Assembly: GCA_020072585.1 (NCBI GenBank)
Contig: JAIQGL010000024.1
Location: 41,132 to 105,131 of the forward strand
Length of the DNA: 64,000 nucleotides
Reading direction: 5' to 3'
From: Terriglobia bacterium
GTDB lineage: Bacteria > Acidobacteriota > Terriglobia > Terriglobales > Acidobacteriaceae
Both the position numbers and the translations under genes were made by a program. Numbering within the stretch: position 1 is the stretch's first letter; every line of letters starts with the position of its first letter. The notes under the pieces were generated by a model. It searched no databases, was not told the DNA's origin, and saw only the letters and a list, made by a program, of their open reading frames with translations. Below, piece after piece: positions 8,434 through 16,816 of the stretch.

Positions 8434-8676
8434 TTGGTTGCTGCTAAACAGGCTCCAGAACCTTCAAATACGCGGTTCACCCATGGTGATTACATCGCAG
8501 ACGTTCTGCTTGATGCACGCCACCACGCCACAATATTCCATTGGATTGTGCAACGCGTGGGTTCGGCTGCTATTGTTCATTGGGGACAGGAACACACGTT
8601 TGACGAGGCCAAAATCGCAGCACCGAGTTGCCTAGAAAATTTAAACCGCAGCTCACAGAAAAAACGCGAAGTATAA
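8434..8676 (+). CDS. Small paralogous protein (VAAKQAPEP family), copy 2
   Basis: This 80-residue protein starts at TTG and reads VAAKQAPEPSNTR, then GDYIADVLLDAR and HWIVQRVGSAAIVHWGQE, matching the product at 5262-5564 over about 65 residues. The C-terminus differs. No ATG is available upstream before an in-frame stop at 8401, so TTG is the only sensible start. It is followed by the CxxC gene at 8700. Function is unknown. Confidence 0.55.
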   Translation: MVAAKQAPEPSNTRFTHGDYIADVLLDARHHATIFHWIVQRVGSAAIVHWGQEHTFDEAKIAAPSCLENLNRSSQKKREV

Positions 8677-8699
8677 CGGCTGCGCGCATCCAACCCAGA

Positions 8700-8867
8700 A
8701 TGAAAAATCAACAGCGCCCGCATACGATAGTGCAAAAGCCACCACCTTTGATAAAAGCATATTGTCGTAAATGCGGCGCATTGATCGCGGCAAGCCCACA
8801 TCGTGAACTCGTGGCAAGAATGAAAAAACTCCATAAATGCTTGATGCCGTTTCTGACTTTAGACTGA
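8700..8867 (+). CDS. Small CxxC protein (YCxxCxxxIAAS family), copy 1
   Basis: This 55-residue protein contains AYCRKCGALIAASPHREL and a later Cys in LHKCLMP, giving a CxxC...HxC pattern that could bind zinc. The product at 24822-24995 has the same arrangement (SYCNACKDFIAASNNRK, then AHRCS), and the N-terminus of the protein at 5979 has it too. The ATG at 8700 was chosen because the upstream extension overlaps the preceding gene. Function is unknown. Confidence 0.6.
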   Translation: MKNQQRPHTIVQKPPPLIKAYCRKCGALIAASPHRELVARMKKLHKCLMPFLTLD

Positions 8868-8933
8868 GCATAAAAATCTTGCTACACGGGTTGTGATTGA
8901 CGACCGGACTCGACTCTTATCAGTATGCACATA

Positions 8934-8961
8934 AAAAATACCCACCCCCAAGAAGGTGGGC
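8934..8961 (-). terminator. Terminator for the minus strand
   Basis: On the minus strand, CCCACC and GGTGGG pair as a six-base stem around an eight-base loop (plus-strand 8941-8960) and are followed by a T-rich run (the AAAAAATA at 8934-8941 on the plus strand). It lies 30 bases beyond the stop of the frameshifted gene at 8992-9330, consistent with being that gene's terminator. Confidence 0.65.
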
Positions 8962-8991
8962 ATCGTTGTGTATGCATGGGATATTCATGGC

Positions 8992-9330
8992 TTATGCCAC
9001 GTTTGGACTTCCTGAGGTTTCTTCGGCCCGCAAAACATATTGTTTCTTGTGCGCACTCGTTTTAGTGGTGGCCAGCATGTCTACAAAGTTCATGGCGTCT
9101 TGCCACGTAAATGATGTCACCGTCATCACTACGTTGCCATCCTGGTAGGGTTCCCGCCTTATTTGCGTCGAATCGCCATTTCATCATGTAGCTGGCAGAA
9201 GTGTCCAAAACAGAGTAATCGGCACTCATCCAAGCCGTGATGCCGTTTTTGCGTTTTTCTTCCTCGCAGTTCGTTAGTCTAGCTGCGTTGTCTTTCCTGG
9301 CGCCTTGGTGTGAGTCGTAAAGCCTATGGA
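8992..9330 (-). pseudogene. Frameshifted hypothetical gene
   Basis: A minus-strand frame reads NGITAWMSADYSVLDTSAS and YMMKWRFDAN. After a shift near 9155-9165, a second frame continues YQDGNVVMTVTSFTWQDAMN, FVDMLATTKTSAHKKQYVLR and ends at 8992-8994. Both halves are clearly protein-like and together make about 110 residues. A minus-strand terminator follows. The upstream limit is uncertain because the frame runs into the duplicated fragment at 9334-9470, which may have replaced the true 5' end. Confidence 0.55.
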
Positions 9331-9333
9331 CTT

Positions 9334-9470
9334 CCCTTTTACTCGAAAGTTGCAGCGATTATGCGCTCAACCGGCACGCGGGCAAATTAGAAGATCCAAA
9401 GATGGGACCATATATTTCTCGGCGACGTTTCGAACCTACTGTTATGAATGCAGGCTCATCCGTCGACTGT
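9334..9470 (+). repeat. Duplicated fragment R3, copy 2
   Basis: This is the partner of 6988-7122, with a two-base insertion (GGCACGCGGGC against GGCGCGGGC) and about a dozen substitutions. Confidence 0.75.
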
Positions 9471-9572
9471 TACCAAAACTGCACGACGGAGTCTGGTAGT
9501 TTCTCGCTCATTCATGTTGGCAGAATCAAGACTGCTGCGCGGATAGACGCAGTCAACAAGCGCAAGGGTTAA
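9402..9572 (+). CDS. Small hypothetical protein from the duplicated fragment
   Basis: The 56-residue frame begins MGPYISRRRFEPTVMNAGSS, passes VDCYQNCTTESGSFSLIHVG and ends TAARIDAVNKRKG. The tail resembles many short Acidobacteriota proteins that end in a basic helix, and the first third is conserved in copy 1 of the repeat. No good ribosome site is present at the ATG, and the frame may be the surviving 3' part of a longer gene. Confidence 0.35.
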   Translation: MGPYISRRRFEPTVMNAGSSVDCYQNCTTESGSFSLIHVGRIKTAARIDAVNKRKG

Positions 9573-10067
9573 GGCACCCATGCGGCGGCGCGAGTATTCC
9601 CCGAACTTACTCGAAAATCAGCCTGAGTAGACAGTCGCGATTGGTCGATTTACTGTTGCCTGTACACCGCCCCTGTTCGTTCATTCCGAACGAAAGCACA
9701 TCCAGAACAAAGATGGATTACGGGCTCTTTGCGGGCGATTGTTCAATTGTATACAGCGCCCGGTTCTCAGAATGGAGTATGTTTTGGACTACAGGATCGC
9801 ACCCGATTCCGATGTTTAGAAGACGAAAGACCGACGCAGCAATCTGGATCAACCCCCGCTTAATGAAGCGGCTGGGGCATATTGCCTGGGATCGGCGGAA
9901 AACCGATGTAGGCAATGCCCGATACCTTGAACTGGCGGACGTAGCCCCTGAATCCCAAAACCGCGAATCCAAGTACAAAATCTTCAATTGCGTCCAACGA
10001 TGGCGACGCCGGATCGTCCGACTGACTGTTCCGCATGACGCAAATCATCTTTAAAGGGGTCTATCGC
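9573..10067. other. Gap without a supported gene
   Basis: Overlapping frames on both strands (plus 9641-10054; minus 9718-9987 and 9860-10048) have no ribosome sites. The minus frame 9860-10048 looks slightly protein-like (IEDFVLGFAVLGFRGYVRQF) and may be another decayed gene. Confidence 0.3.
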
Positions 10068-10358
10068 GTGAAAACAACGATACCTATCGACTCGGACCTT
10101 GAGCACGAAATTCTGCAATGGGCCATCAATTCAAACATCTTTGAGGACGTGGGGCCCAGAGAGCTTCCCGACTGGAACTCATGGGATCGTACAGGGGTTC
10201 TCACTGCTGAACGGCTCGTAGTGGATTTGGAGACACTGCATATCACGACCTATGCACGGTTCATCTTGCAGCGCCTCGAAGCTCTCTCTGAAGGTGCCAA
10301 CGACAGATATGCCCAAGCCGCACAGACTGTCGCGAAAAGAATCCGCCGTTTCCTTTAA
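10068..10358 (+). CDS. Hypothetical small protein
   Basis: The GTG at 10068 is preferred over the ATG at 10035 because AAGGGG (10054-10059) sits eight bases before it. The 96-residue product (VKTTIPIDSDLEHEILQWAI at the start, ending AQTVAKRIRRFL) is mostly helical with no Cys and no membrane segment. It is convergent with the receiver-like gene downstream. No family is recognised. Confidence 0.5.
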   Translation: MKTTIPIDSDLEHEILQWAINSNIFEDVGPRELPDWNSWDRTGVLTAERLVVDLETLHITTYARFILQRLEALSEGANDRYAQAAQTVAKRIRRFL

Positions 10359-10376
10359 CTGACCTGTGTCTGTCGT

Positions 10377-10739
10377 TTAGGATGCAGGGTCTCGTGGCCT
10401 CGGAAGATTGATTGCCTGTGTCAGGGTATTTAGCAATTCCTCAGGATCATTCTCCACGGCGATGCAGCCATCTGCCACGCGCTCAGGGATGCCGTGAGTG
10501 AGACACAGAATCGGCATGAGCGTCCTTTTCTCCCGCACATTTGCGACGACCCACCGCCTTTCGGATTTAGGAACGGTGTGGCAGATCAAGAGCACATCAA
10601 CGGTATCGCATTGCGCTCGGCTCAATGCAGCGGCGCGATCATACGCTTCGTCAACCACATATCCAGCGCCTTGCAATAGCAACGTTCGTATGCTCATTAG
10701 GCGCGGGTCACGGCCCATCGACAATATACAGAGAGCCAT
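10377..10739 (-). CDS. Atypical receiver-like protein, paralogue 2
   Basis: This 120-residue protein starts MALCILSMGRDPRLMSIRT. The start at 10739 is supported by a GGAGG ribosome site a few bases upstream on the minus strand, so the 42 extra codons of the longer frame are rejected. It has the alternating beta-alpha layout of a CheY-type receiver, but the phospho-acceptor strand reads DVLLICHTVPKSER, with Cys-His in place of Asp, and the late Lys strand reads CIAVENDPEELL. The same substitutions occur in the paralogues at 5979 and 13319. Loss of the Asp argues against classical phosphorelay; a conserved Cys-His pair suggests redox or metal sensing, which is speculative. Confidence 0.65.
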   Translation of the reverse strand: MALCILSMGRDPRLMSIRTLLLQGAGYVVDEAYDRAAALSRAQCDTVDVLLICHTVPKSERRWVVANVREKRTLMPILCLTHGIPERVADGCIAVENDPEELLNTLTQAINLPRPRDPAS

Positions 10740-11303
10740 TCGTAGCCTCCAGATAATAAATCGGCAACATGTTAGATGCTGGAAATCAAAAGCATGGAGC
10801 GGAGAATAAGTATGCCAGTCAGCACGATCCACCTGAAAAACGTTGTTGGATAGTGACGGCCTCATTCACTTTTGAGGATCTGATTCAAAGCCGATTTGAC
10901 AGCATCCACAAGGCGCATGGGGGCCATTAAGCTTAAGGCAAATCTGAATCGGCGATGGGTTGGTGTTGGATTGTCCATTGCTGTCGGCATGGCTCTTGGC
11001 TTCAGACGCAGCATGAGCTCGCGTGATCCGATCACTGCCCTGGAAACGGCAGAAACTCCCAATCAAGTAGTGGGGACTGATTTTTAATGATCAGCTAGCC
11101 GCGTAGAAAGCTTCTCATTTCATACGCGATTTCCGAGGCCATGAATGCCCAAGAAGAAACCCCTGGCAGCTTCTGTTGCACTGCGTCCTTTGTACCGACA
11201 TGGATGAAATCCATCATCCGTACCGTTATCGAAACTCGAAGCACACTGCAATAAATACAAGTTCGAAACGGTCAACAAGATCATGAAAGAAGTGTCGTAA
11301 GGT
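10740..11303. other. Gene-poor gap with a possible gene remnant
   Basis: At 11237-11300 the plus strand reads KLEAHCNKYKFETVNKIMKE in one frame, ending at 11300, and the same frame upstream is interrupted by a stop, which suggests a decayed short gene. The plus frame 10917-11087 (VGVGLSIAVGMALGFRR) and the opposing minus frames are not supported by ribosome sites. Confidence 0.3.
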
Positions 11304-11813
11304 TTACGCGGCCTTGTCTGCCTCAACATTGATGCGGCTTGCGATCTCCGTCAATAGATGGTCTGCATGGCCTTCTTCTTTGATTGTCTGATCCAAGAGC
11401 GCCGCCTGTTGATTCTTTCCCAGGATCACTGCCCATTGACGGACTGCACCGTATACAGCGATCTCATAATGTTCAACCCGCTGAGCAGCCGCAATCAATG
11501 CTGCATCGCGCACGGCGTCATCTTTTGCATCCTTAATCATGTCCTCGGCCTCCGTGACTAAAGCCTTGAGGACTTTGCACGTCTCAGCCTCGACATCTCT
11601 CGTTTCTTCTCTCAGGATATTTTGCAGCCGTGTTACATGAACGTTGGTTTCTTGCAAGTGCGATTGAAATGCCTGCTTCAATTGCGTATCGGTCGCTTTC
11701 TCTATCATCTTGGGCAAGGCTTCGACGATCTGTTGCTCCGTCGATAGCAGCATCCTGAGTTGGTGTTGATAAAGCTCGCGGAGCGTCTCCAGATTCGCGG
11801 ACATAAATTTCAT
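11304..11813 (-). CDS. DUF892 ferritin-like protein (YciE/YciF family), copy 1
   Basis: This 169-residue protein is a four-helix bundle of the DUF892 family. It begins with the family pattern LRELYQHQLRMLLSTEQQIV and has the two further helix pairs with acidic and His residues that form a di-metal site in relatives (QSHLQET, RVEHYEIAVYG, EEGHADHLL). Members are general stress proteins, often induced by starvation, salt or oxidative stress. An AGGGAG site eight bases upstream supports the start. A second copy lies at 16166-16711. It is downstream of, and codirectional with, the dehydrogenase at 11849. Confidence 0.85.
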   Translation of the reverse strand: MKFMSANLETLRELYQHQLRMLLSTEQQIVEALPKMIEKATDTQLKQAFQSHLQETNVHVTRLQNILREETRDVEAETCKVLKALVTEAEDMIKDAKDDAVRDAALIAAAQRVEHYEIAVYGAVRQWAVILGKNQQAALLDQTIKEEGHADHLLTEIASRINVEADKAA

Positions 11814-11848
11814 AGCATGTTCTCCCTATTATTAGAATGCTGGCGTTG

Positions 11849-13051
11849 TTACGCAGCTTTCTTATCAAATTTGATTAGCACTTTGGTGTAGCCTTCGATG
11901 CGCTTATCGAATTTCTCGTATGCGTGCGGCGCATCCTCGATGCGGATGCGATGGCTGACAATTTTGCTTGGCTTGGCTTTGCCGTTCACGATCAAGTCGC
12001 GCAGATATTCGTTATACTTCTTGACGGGCGCCTGACCACTGCCCATCGTGATGCCTTTGTCGAAGAACTCGGCGATTGGAAAAGGATAAATCCCTTGTTT
12101 TGATTCTTTGTCCTTGCCCCCGGGATCCGGGGCAATATAAACGCCGATCAACCCGATGCTGCCGGTGGCGTTTACCACTCTCAGACAGTTTTCAAGTACT
12201 TGAGTGGGATTTTCGGTTTCAGGGCTTTCGTCTGACCGGGCCTGATATCCGACTGCATCGATTGCACAATCGACACCTTGCATTTTTTCTTCACCAGGGC
12301 GCAAGCTTTCCTGTATACCGCGATTTTTCTTTCGCAGTGTGAAGATTTGCTCTACTGGGTCACCTTCGGCAAAGTCAATGGGCGTTGCGCCCAGTTCTTC
12401 GGCTTTGCTGAGGCGCTCCCTCACATAGTCAACGACATAAATTTCCGACGCACCTTTGAGAATTGAGCAGTATGCCGATAACAGTCCAACCGGTCCGGCC
12501 CCGAACACAGCAACCGTTTTCCCGGCCGAGACATGTGCCAATTCCGTTGCATGAAACGCCGTAGGAAAAACGTCTGAGAGCAGCAGGAAATCATCTTCCC
12601 ACTGATCGTCGGCTGTGCCAGGCAGCTTCAGACAGTTGAAGTCGGCATGCGGAACCAGGACATACTCTGCCTGCCCCCCTTGATATGGTCCCATTCCCGC
12701 ATAACCGTAGGCCGCGTGGGGCTGGTCAGGATTCATCGTGAGACATGCTTCCGTGTGTCCGCGATGGCAATTGAAACAAAAGCCACAGGCGATGTTAAAA
12801 GGAAGGACGACGCGGTTACCTTCTTTGATGCTTGAGACCGCGTCGCCCACCTGTTCGATCACCCCCATGATCTCGTGGCCGACGACTGTGCCTTTGTCGA
12901 GAGGTGTACGGCCATCGTACATGTGAAGATCACTCCCGCAGATTCCAGTTGTTGTTACTCGCAATAAAGCATCAGTGGGGGATTTCAATTTTGGTTTCGG
13001 ATGCTCGGAAACCGACATCTTATATTTGCCTTCATAGCTGACAGCTTTCAT
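11849..13051 (-). CDS. Zinc-dependent dehydrogenase, glutathione-independent formaldehyde dehydrogenase type
   Basis: This 400-residue medium-chain dehydrogenase carries the catalytic zinc pattern CGSDLHMYDGR with GHEIMG, the structural zinc Cys cluster (CGFCFNCHRGHTEAC), and a Rossmann motif VFGAGPVGLL. The long insert in the C-terminal half (about residues 240-300) is typical of the FdhA formaldehyde dehydrogenase branch. It probably oxidises formaldehyde or small aldehydes/alcohols with NAD. The ATG at 13051 begins MKAVSYEGKYKMSVSEHPKP; the 32 extra upstream codons are not conserved-looking. The formate dehydrogenase 5 kb away could take the product formate. Confidence 0.85.
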   Translation of the reverse strand: MKAVSYEGKYKMSVSEHPKPKLKSPTDALLRVTTTGICGSDLHMYDGRTPLDKGTVVGHEIMGVIEQVGDAVSSIKEGNRVVLPFNIACGFCFNCHRGHTEACLTMNPDQPHAAYGYAGMGPYQGGQAEYVLVPHADFNCLKLPGTADDQWEDDFLLLSDVFPTAFHATELAHVSAGKTVAVFGAGPVGLLSAYCSILKGASEIYVVDYVRERLSKAEELGATPIDFAEGDPVEQIFTLRKKNRGIQESLRPGEEKMQGVDCAIDAVGYQARSDESPETENPTQVLENCLRVVNATGSIGLIGVYIAPDPGGKDKESKQGIYPFPIAEFFDKGITMGSGQAPVKKYNEYLRDLIVNGKAKPSKIVSHRIRIEDAPHAYEKFDKRIEGYTKVLIKFDKKAA

Positions 13052-13318
13052 GATGCCCCCGTCTTGTGTATATGTTCTTTTTACGATGGAAAAAGGCGGT
13101 GCGCAGGATGCCAGTGGAAAAGAGAAACGAAAGCTGGATTTGCACATTGGCGATCACAGGTCTGACAGGGCAACTCAACTCTAACTGTATGCTTCCCAAC
13201 CGAAAGGGAGCCGCTCCGGTGACAGTTGGCACAGTGGGCAAATTTTGTACTCCACATGATCTATCACGCTAAAGGCCAAAGACCGCTGGTTCACATTACT
13301 TTTGACTGGAATATCGCA

Positions 13319-13681
13319 ATGATCATCCCGTGCGTACTGTCGGTTGGCTTTGATCCAATCCTGATGCGCTCCCGCTCGCTTGTGCTGCGGCAGGCCGGCT
13401 TCGCAGTGGACGAAGCCTACAACCTTGCCGGTGCGCTGGCTTTGGCGAAGTCGGATGCCGTAGACCTTGTGCTGCTCTGCCATACGGTTTCCCCAAACGA
13501 ACAACGCCGATTTATCTCGGCTGTGCGCAAGATCCGACGGCTACTGCCCATCCTTTGTCTCAATTGCCAAGATTGTGCTTTGCCATTGCCGGGCTGCGTC
13601 GTCGTGGACAATGACCCACTCGAACTGGTGAAAACCGTCAAGCTGGCCGTCCAAAGCCCGCAGGCGAGCCAATTGAGTTAA
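13319..13681 (+). CDS. Atypical receiver-like protein, paralogue 3
   Basis: This 120-residue protein begins MIIPCVLSVGFDPILMRSRS and continues LVLRQAGFAVDEAYNLAGAL. The receiver fold is evident, but the acceptor strand is DLVLLCHTVSPNEQRR and the late strand CVVVDNDPLEL, so the Asp and Lys of canonical receivers are both replaced, as in the other two paralogues. The frame is open upstream to 13226, but no better start is visible. It is divergent from the dehydrogenase at 11849. Confidence 0.65.
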   Translation: MIIPCVLSVGFDPILMRSRSLVLRQAGFAVDEAYNLAGALALAKSDAVDLVLLCHTVSPNEQRRFISAVRKIRRLLPILCLNCQDCALPLPGCVVVDNDPLELVKTVKLAVQSPQASQLS

Positions 13682-13751
13682 GAGGTTGCTTTTTGTCTTG
13701 TCATGAAGCCGTCAGGCTCCTGACGAAATCAGCGCCTGCATCTAAGTTCGT

Positions 13752-14672
13752 ATGGAACATCGACAAAGGGACTGGAAACGTCTACTCAAGAAGCATGCCC
13801 CGCTGCTGCTTCCAGCAGCTTGCGATGCGCTGACGGCCAAACTGATCCAACAAGCAGGTTTTCCCGCTTACCAGATTGGAGGATTTGCCCTCGATGGTAT
13901 GCGCTTCGGATTTCCCGACATGGACGTCAACCGGCTGGGCGAGAAATCGGCTGCCGTTCGAGATATAGTCCATGCCTGTTCTCTTCCCGTCCTGGTGGAT
14001 TGTGATGACGGTTATGGTGATGAGAAAAATGTAACCCACACCATTCACACTTACGACGATCTTGGCGTGGCTGCGGTGTTCATCGAAGATCAACGTTCAC
14101 CAAAGAAATGCGGCCACATGGGGGGAAAGCACGTCATAGCTCCCAAGGACATGATCAATAAGCTCAAAGCCGCCATATTGGCGCGGCGAAACGCCGACAC
14201 GCTCTTCATACTTGCCCGGACTGACGCATTAGCGGTCAATGGCCTGGATGACGCGCTGCGGCGTGCCGAGATGTATCTGAAGGCTGGCGCAGATGGAATT
14301 TACATCGAGGGTCCGGAAAGCGTTCAGCAGTTGCGCACCATTGGCCGTGAGTTCAAAGGCAAACCTCTGGCTGTGAGCATTCTCGAAGGCGGTGGTAAAA
14401 CCCCTTGGGTTCCGCCGGACGAGATGCATGCAATGGGCTTCAATATGCTTCTTTATCCAACGACCCTATTGTTCCGCGAGACAAAGGCAGTACTCCGCGC
14501 GCTCGAAGACCTCAAAGCGGGTCGTCCCATGCCAGAAGATGAAAGCGTAACCATGTTGCAGTTTGAGAAGTTCGTGGATATCGCATATTGGAAGGCAATT
14601 GAACAGAGAATTATTCCTATGGGCGAGCGGATCCGGCAAACCTTCAACAAGATCGTGAAAAAGACAGCGTGA
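13752..14672 (+). CDS. Isocitrate lyase / PEP mutase superfamily enzyme
   Basis: This 306-residue TIM-barrel enzyme has the superfamily metal-binding strand VLVDCDDGYGDEKNV, the acidic strand AAVFIEDQRSPKKCGHMGGK (the KKCGH loop carries the catalytic Cys in lyases), and the later strands LFILARTDAL and ADGIYIEGPE. It most resembles 2-methylisocitrate lyase, dimethylmalate lyase or oxaloacetate-hydrolase-like members that cleave C-C bonds of carboxylic acids with Mg. Substrate cannot be set from sequence. It stands next to the DUF6328 gene (16-base gap, likely cotranscribed). Confidence 0.82.
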   Translation: MEHRQRDWKRLLKKHAPLLLPAACDALTAKLIQQAGFPAYQIGGFALDGMRFGFPDMDVNRLGEKSAAVRDIVHACSLPVLVDCDDGYGDEKNVTHTIHTYDDLGVAAVFIEDQRSPKKCGHMGGKHVIAPKDMINKLKAAILARRNADTLFILARTDALAVNGLDDALRRAEMYLKAGADGIYIEGPESVQQLRTIGREFKGKPLAVSILEGGGKTPWVPPDEMHAMGFNMLLYPTTLLFRETKAVLRALEDLKAGRPMPEDESVTMLQFEKFVDIAYWKAIEQRIIPMGERIRQTFNKIVKKTA

Positions 14673-14688
14673 TTCCCGGGCTCAGCCA

Positions 14689-15612
14689 ATGGCGAAACTA
14701 AGCGATCGCATCGAAAATGTGCTGAACGAATCGCGCATGCTGCTCCTGGGCGGCCAGGTGCTGCTTGGTTTCAGTTACCGCATTTGCTTCGAACCTGGGT
14801 TCGAGCGGATCACGAGCGCGGCCAGGCTTGCAGAAGTGTGTGGGGTGGGCATCATGACGGCGGGGCTTGGCTGGCTGATCTGGCCCGCGGCCTTTCATCA
14901 AATCTCTGCCCGCGGCCTGCCGACCGAAGCAGTCGAGAAATTCACGACCCGCATCCTCGATTGGGCTTTATTGCCTCTGGCCTTTGGAATCGCGCTCACG
15001 GTCTATCCTGTCACCAACGCTTTGCGCCTGCCGCAACCTGCGTGGATTGGGGCAGTAACTGGTTTGTTTGCGCTCGCTGCCTGGTACGGAGGCCTACTGA
15101 GCCAGAGGAGTATTCAAAATCGAAAGCGCGCAAAGAGCAGCCAAAAACCGGACCAGCGCGATCAATCGACGTTGTCAGACCGAATCAAGAAAGTACTCAT
15201 CGAGTGCCGGATGGCGCTGCCCGGGGCGCAGGCGTTTCTGGGGTTTCAGTTCGCGATTGTCTTTGCCCAATCTTTCGACCGACTGCCTCGTTCGTCGCAA
15301 CTCGTACACTTCGCCAGCCTGCTGTCTACTACGATCGCCATCGTCCTTTTAATCGCGCCTGCGGCTTACCACCGTCTTGTCGAGGGCGGTGAAGATACGG
15401 AACGATTTCACAGGGTAGCAAGCAGATTGTTGCTGGCAGCTCTTGTATTCCTGGCGCCGGGAATGGCCGGGGACTTATTCGTCGTGATACGCCAGATCAC
15501 TGGGTCCGGCCCATTGGCCACCTGGATATCTGGGCTTCTGCTGGTTGTCTTCTACTTTCTTTGGTTCGGCGTATCGGCCTGGAAACGAAAAGCACGCGCA
15601 ATTGACACGTAA
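14689..15612 (+). CDS. DUF6328-type membrane protein with two tandem domains
   Basis: This 307-residue integral membrane protein contains two related halves. The first starts LSDRIENVLNESRMLLLGGQ (about residue 3), the second LSDRIKKVLIECRMALPGAQ (about residue 163). Each half has about four hydrophobic segments and a PAAFHQ or PAAYHR motif between helices 2 and 3, as in single-domain DUF6328 proteins of about 150 residues. It is therefore an internal duplication. Function is unknown. It lies 16 bases after the PEP-mutase-family gene. Confidence 0.7.
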   Translation: MAKLSDRIENVLNESRMLLLGGQVLLGFSYRICFEPGFERITSAARLAEVCGVGIMTAGLGWLIWPAAFHQISARGLPTEAVEKFTTRILDWALLPLAFGIALTVYPVTNALRLPQPAWIGAVTGLFALAAWYGGLLSQRSIQNRKRAKSSQKPDQRDQSTLSDRIKKVLIECRMALPGAQAFLGFQFAIVFAQSFDRLPRSSQLVHFASLLSTTIAIVLLIAPAAYHRLVEGGEDTERFHRVASRLLLAALVFLAPGMAGDLFVVIRQITGSGPLATWISGLLLVVFYFLWFGVSAWKRKARAIDT

Positions 15613-15631
15613 TAAAAGTCCGAGGAGTTTG

Positions 15632-16003
15632 TCAGGCCGCCATATCATCAAGCCGGACCAACAGGTCCTTGGGATGGACAGGTTTGGCCAATATCTCCCA
15701 GTCGTAGCCAGACGCACGCGCCTTGGCAAGCAAATCTGCAGCTGTGGCACTACCGGAGAAAAGCAATATCTTGCAGTGAGGAAATTTCTCTCGAAGTTCG
15801 GAAGCGACTTCAATCCCGTTCTTATCGGGCATCATGACATCGCTCAGGACCAAGTCTGGCTCTATCTGTTCAGACAGGCTGATTGCCTGATTGCCGCAAT
15901 AGGCGGTGTAAACATCAAACCCGCTCTGTTTCAGAATGACCGCTAAAGTATCAGCAATGGCTTGTTCATCGTCTACAACGAGAATTTTGAACCGTCTAAC
16001 CAT
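15632..16003 (-). CDS. Single-domain response regulator (CheY-like receiver)
   Basis: This 123-residue stand-alone receiver has all canonical residues: FKILVVDDEQ (acidic pair), LVLSDVMMPDKNG (phospho-acceptor Asp), LLFSGSATA (Ser switch) and ILAKPVHPKDLL (Lys). It contrasts with the three Asp-less receivers nearby. The start MVRRFKILVV at 16003 is preferred over the Met eight codons upstream. No histidine kinase is present in the window, so its partner is elsewhere. Confidence 0.85.
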   Translation of the reverse strand: MVRRFKILVVDDEQAIADTLAVILKQSGFDVYTAYCGNQAISLSEQIEPDLVLSDVMMPDKNGIEVASELREKFPHCKILLFSGSATAADLLAKARASGYDWEILAKPVHPKDLLVRLDDMAA

Positions 16004-16165
16004 GGGATGATCCGAACTGAAGTACAAGAAACCCGTTGCGATTGTATGTTAGTGAGATCCGTCGGCATAAGTCAAGTTGCGCCAGCTCTGGATTGGAGCC
16101 CGGGATCTTAGGCGGTCCATCTTAGTTGCCTGCGAATTGGCCGCCCATAAGTCCTTTTGTGATTC

Positions 16166-16711
16166 CTAGGCGGCCCGTTTCGAGGTGCTCTTGCCTGAAG
16201 CGGCTTGGCTTCTTTCCTCCTGCTCAGCCGTCATCATCTCGTTCGGCTTCAGCTTCTTGCTGAATCCCTCCATCTTCTTCAGCGCCGCGCGTTCCTCCGC
16301 CAGGTTCTCGCGCAGCAATCGAGCGACCTTCGTGTGGCCCATTTCACCAGCCATTTCTATCAGTGACTTGTATTCGCAGATCTCGTAGGTCTCGGCCTTG
16401 ATAGCAGCGCCGACTTGAAAGACGTCCAGGATGTCGCTTTCGGGCTCCTCTTCCATGAAAGCTTTCTTTTCCGCGATCAATCCCTTGAGCCCCTTGCACT
16501 CAGTATCTTCGGGGGTCTCACCAAGCAGCTCAAAACACTGCGTAAGCCGCTCGATCTGCCGTTCCGTTTCCTTGCGATGGCTGGCAAATGCCTTTTTCAA
16601 TTGCTCATTGCTTGAATCGTCTGAAAGTTTTTGCAGAGCCTCGACGAGCTGGCGTTCGCCATCAAGCATGTCTGTTAATCCGTGAACAAATAATTCGTGC
16701 CCCGTTTGCAT
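16166..16711 (-). CDS. DUF892 ferritin-like protein, copy 2
   Basis: This 181-residue protein starts MQTGHELFVHGLTDMLDGER, the classic N-terminus of DUF892 proteins. The start at 16711 is fixed by GGGAGG just upstream, and the longer frame is discarded. Helix motifs SHRKETERQIERL, KAETYEICEYKSLIEMAGEM and ENLAEERAAL give the acidic/His metal-binding set, although some ligands differ from copy 1. The C-terminal 25 residues are a basic, Lys/Ser-rich tail. It follows the SDR gene on the same strand (105-base gap), a pairing common in stress loci. Confidence 0.85.
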   Translation of the reverse strand: MQTGHELFVHGLTDMLDGERQLVEALQKLSDDSSNEQLKKAFASHRKETERQIERLTQCFELLGETPEDTECKGLKGLIAEKKAFMEEEPESDILDVFQVGAAIKAETYEICEYKSLIEMAGEMGHTKVARLLRENLAEERAALKKMEGFSKKLKPNEMMTAEQEERSQAASGKSTSKRAA

Positions 16712-16816
16712 GATACCTCCCAACATTTCAGATGAGGCGCGCACGGAACGGGTGGCCTTTGGATTGGCACTTTTCGCGCGCAATGGCATTCTGTGCTCAC
16801 TCGGGCCCGTGCGCCG

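Noticed and set aside
9641..10054. Plus frame and overlapping minus frames (9718-9987, 9860-10048)
   Set aside because: None has a ribosome site. The 9860-10048 minus frame looks partly protein-like but is divergent and overlapping with the better-supported gene at 10068.
10896..11087. Small plus frame with a hydrophobic segment
   Set aside because: No ribosome site, and minus frames of similar quality overlap; cannot be decided.
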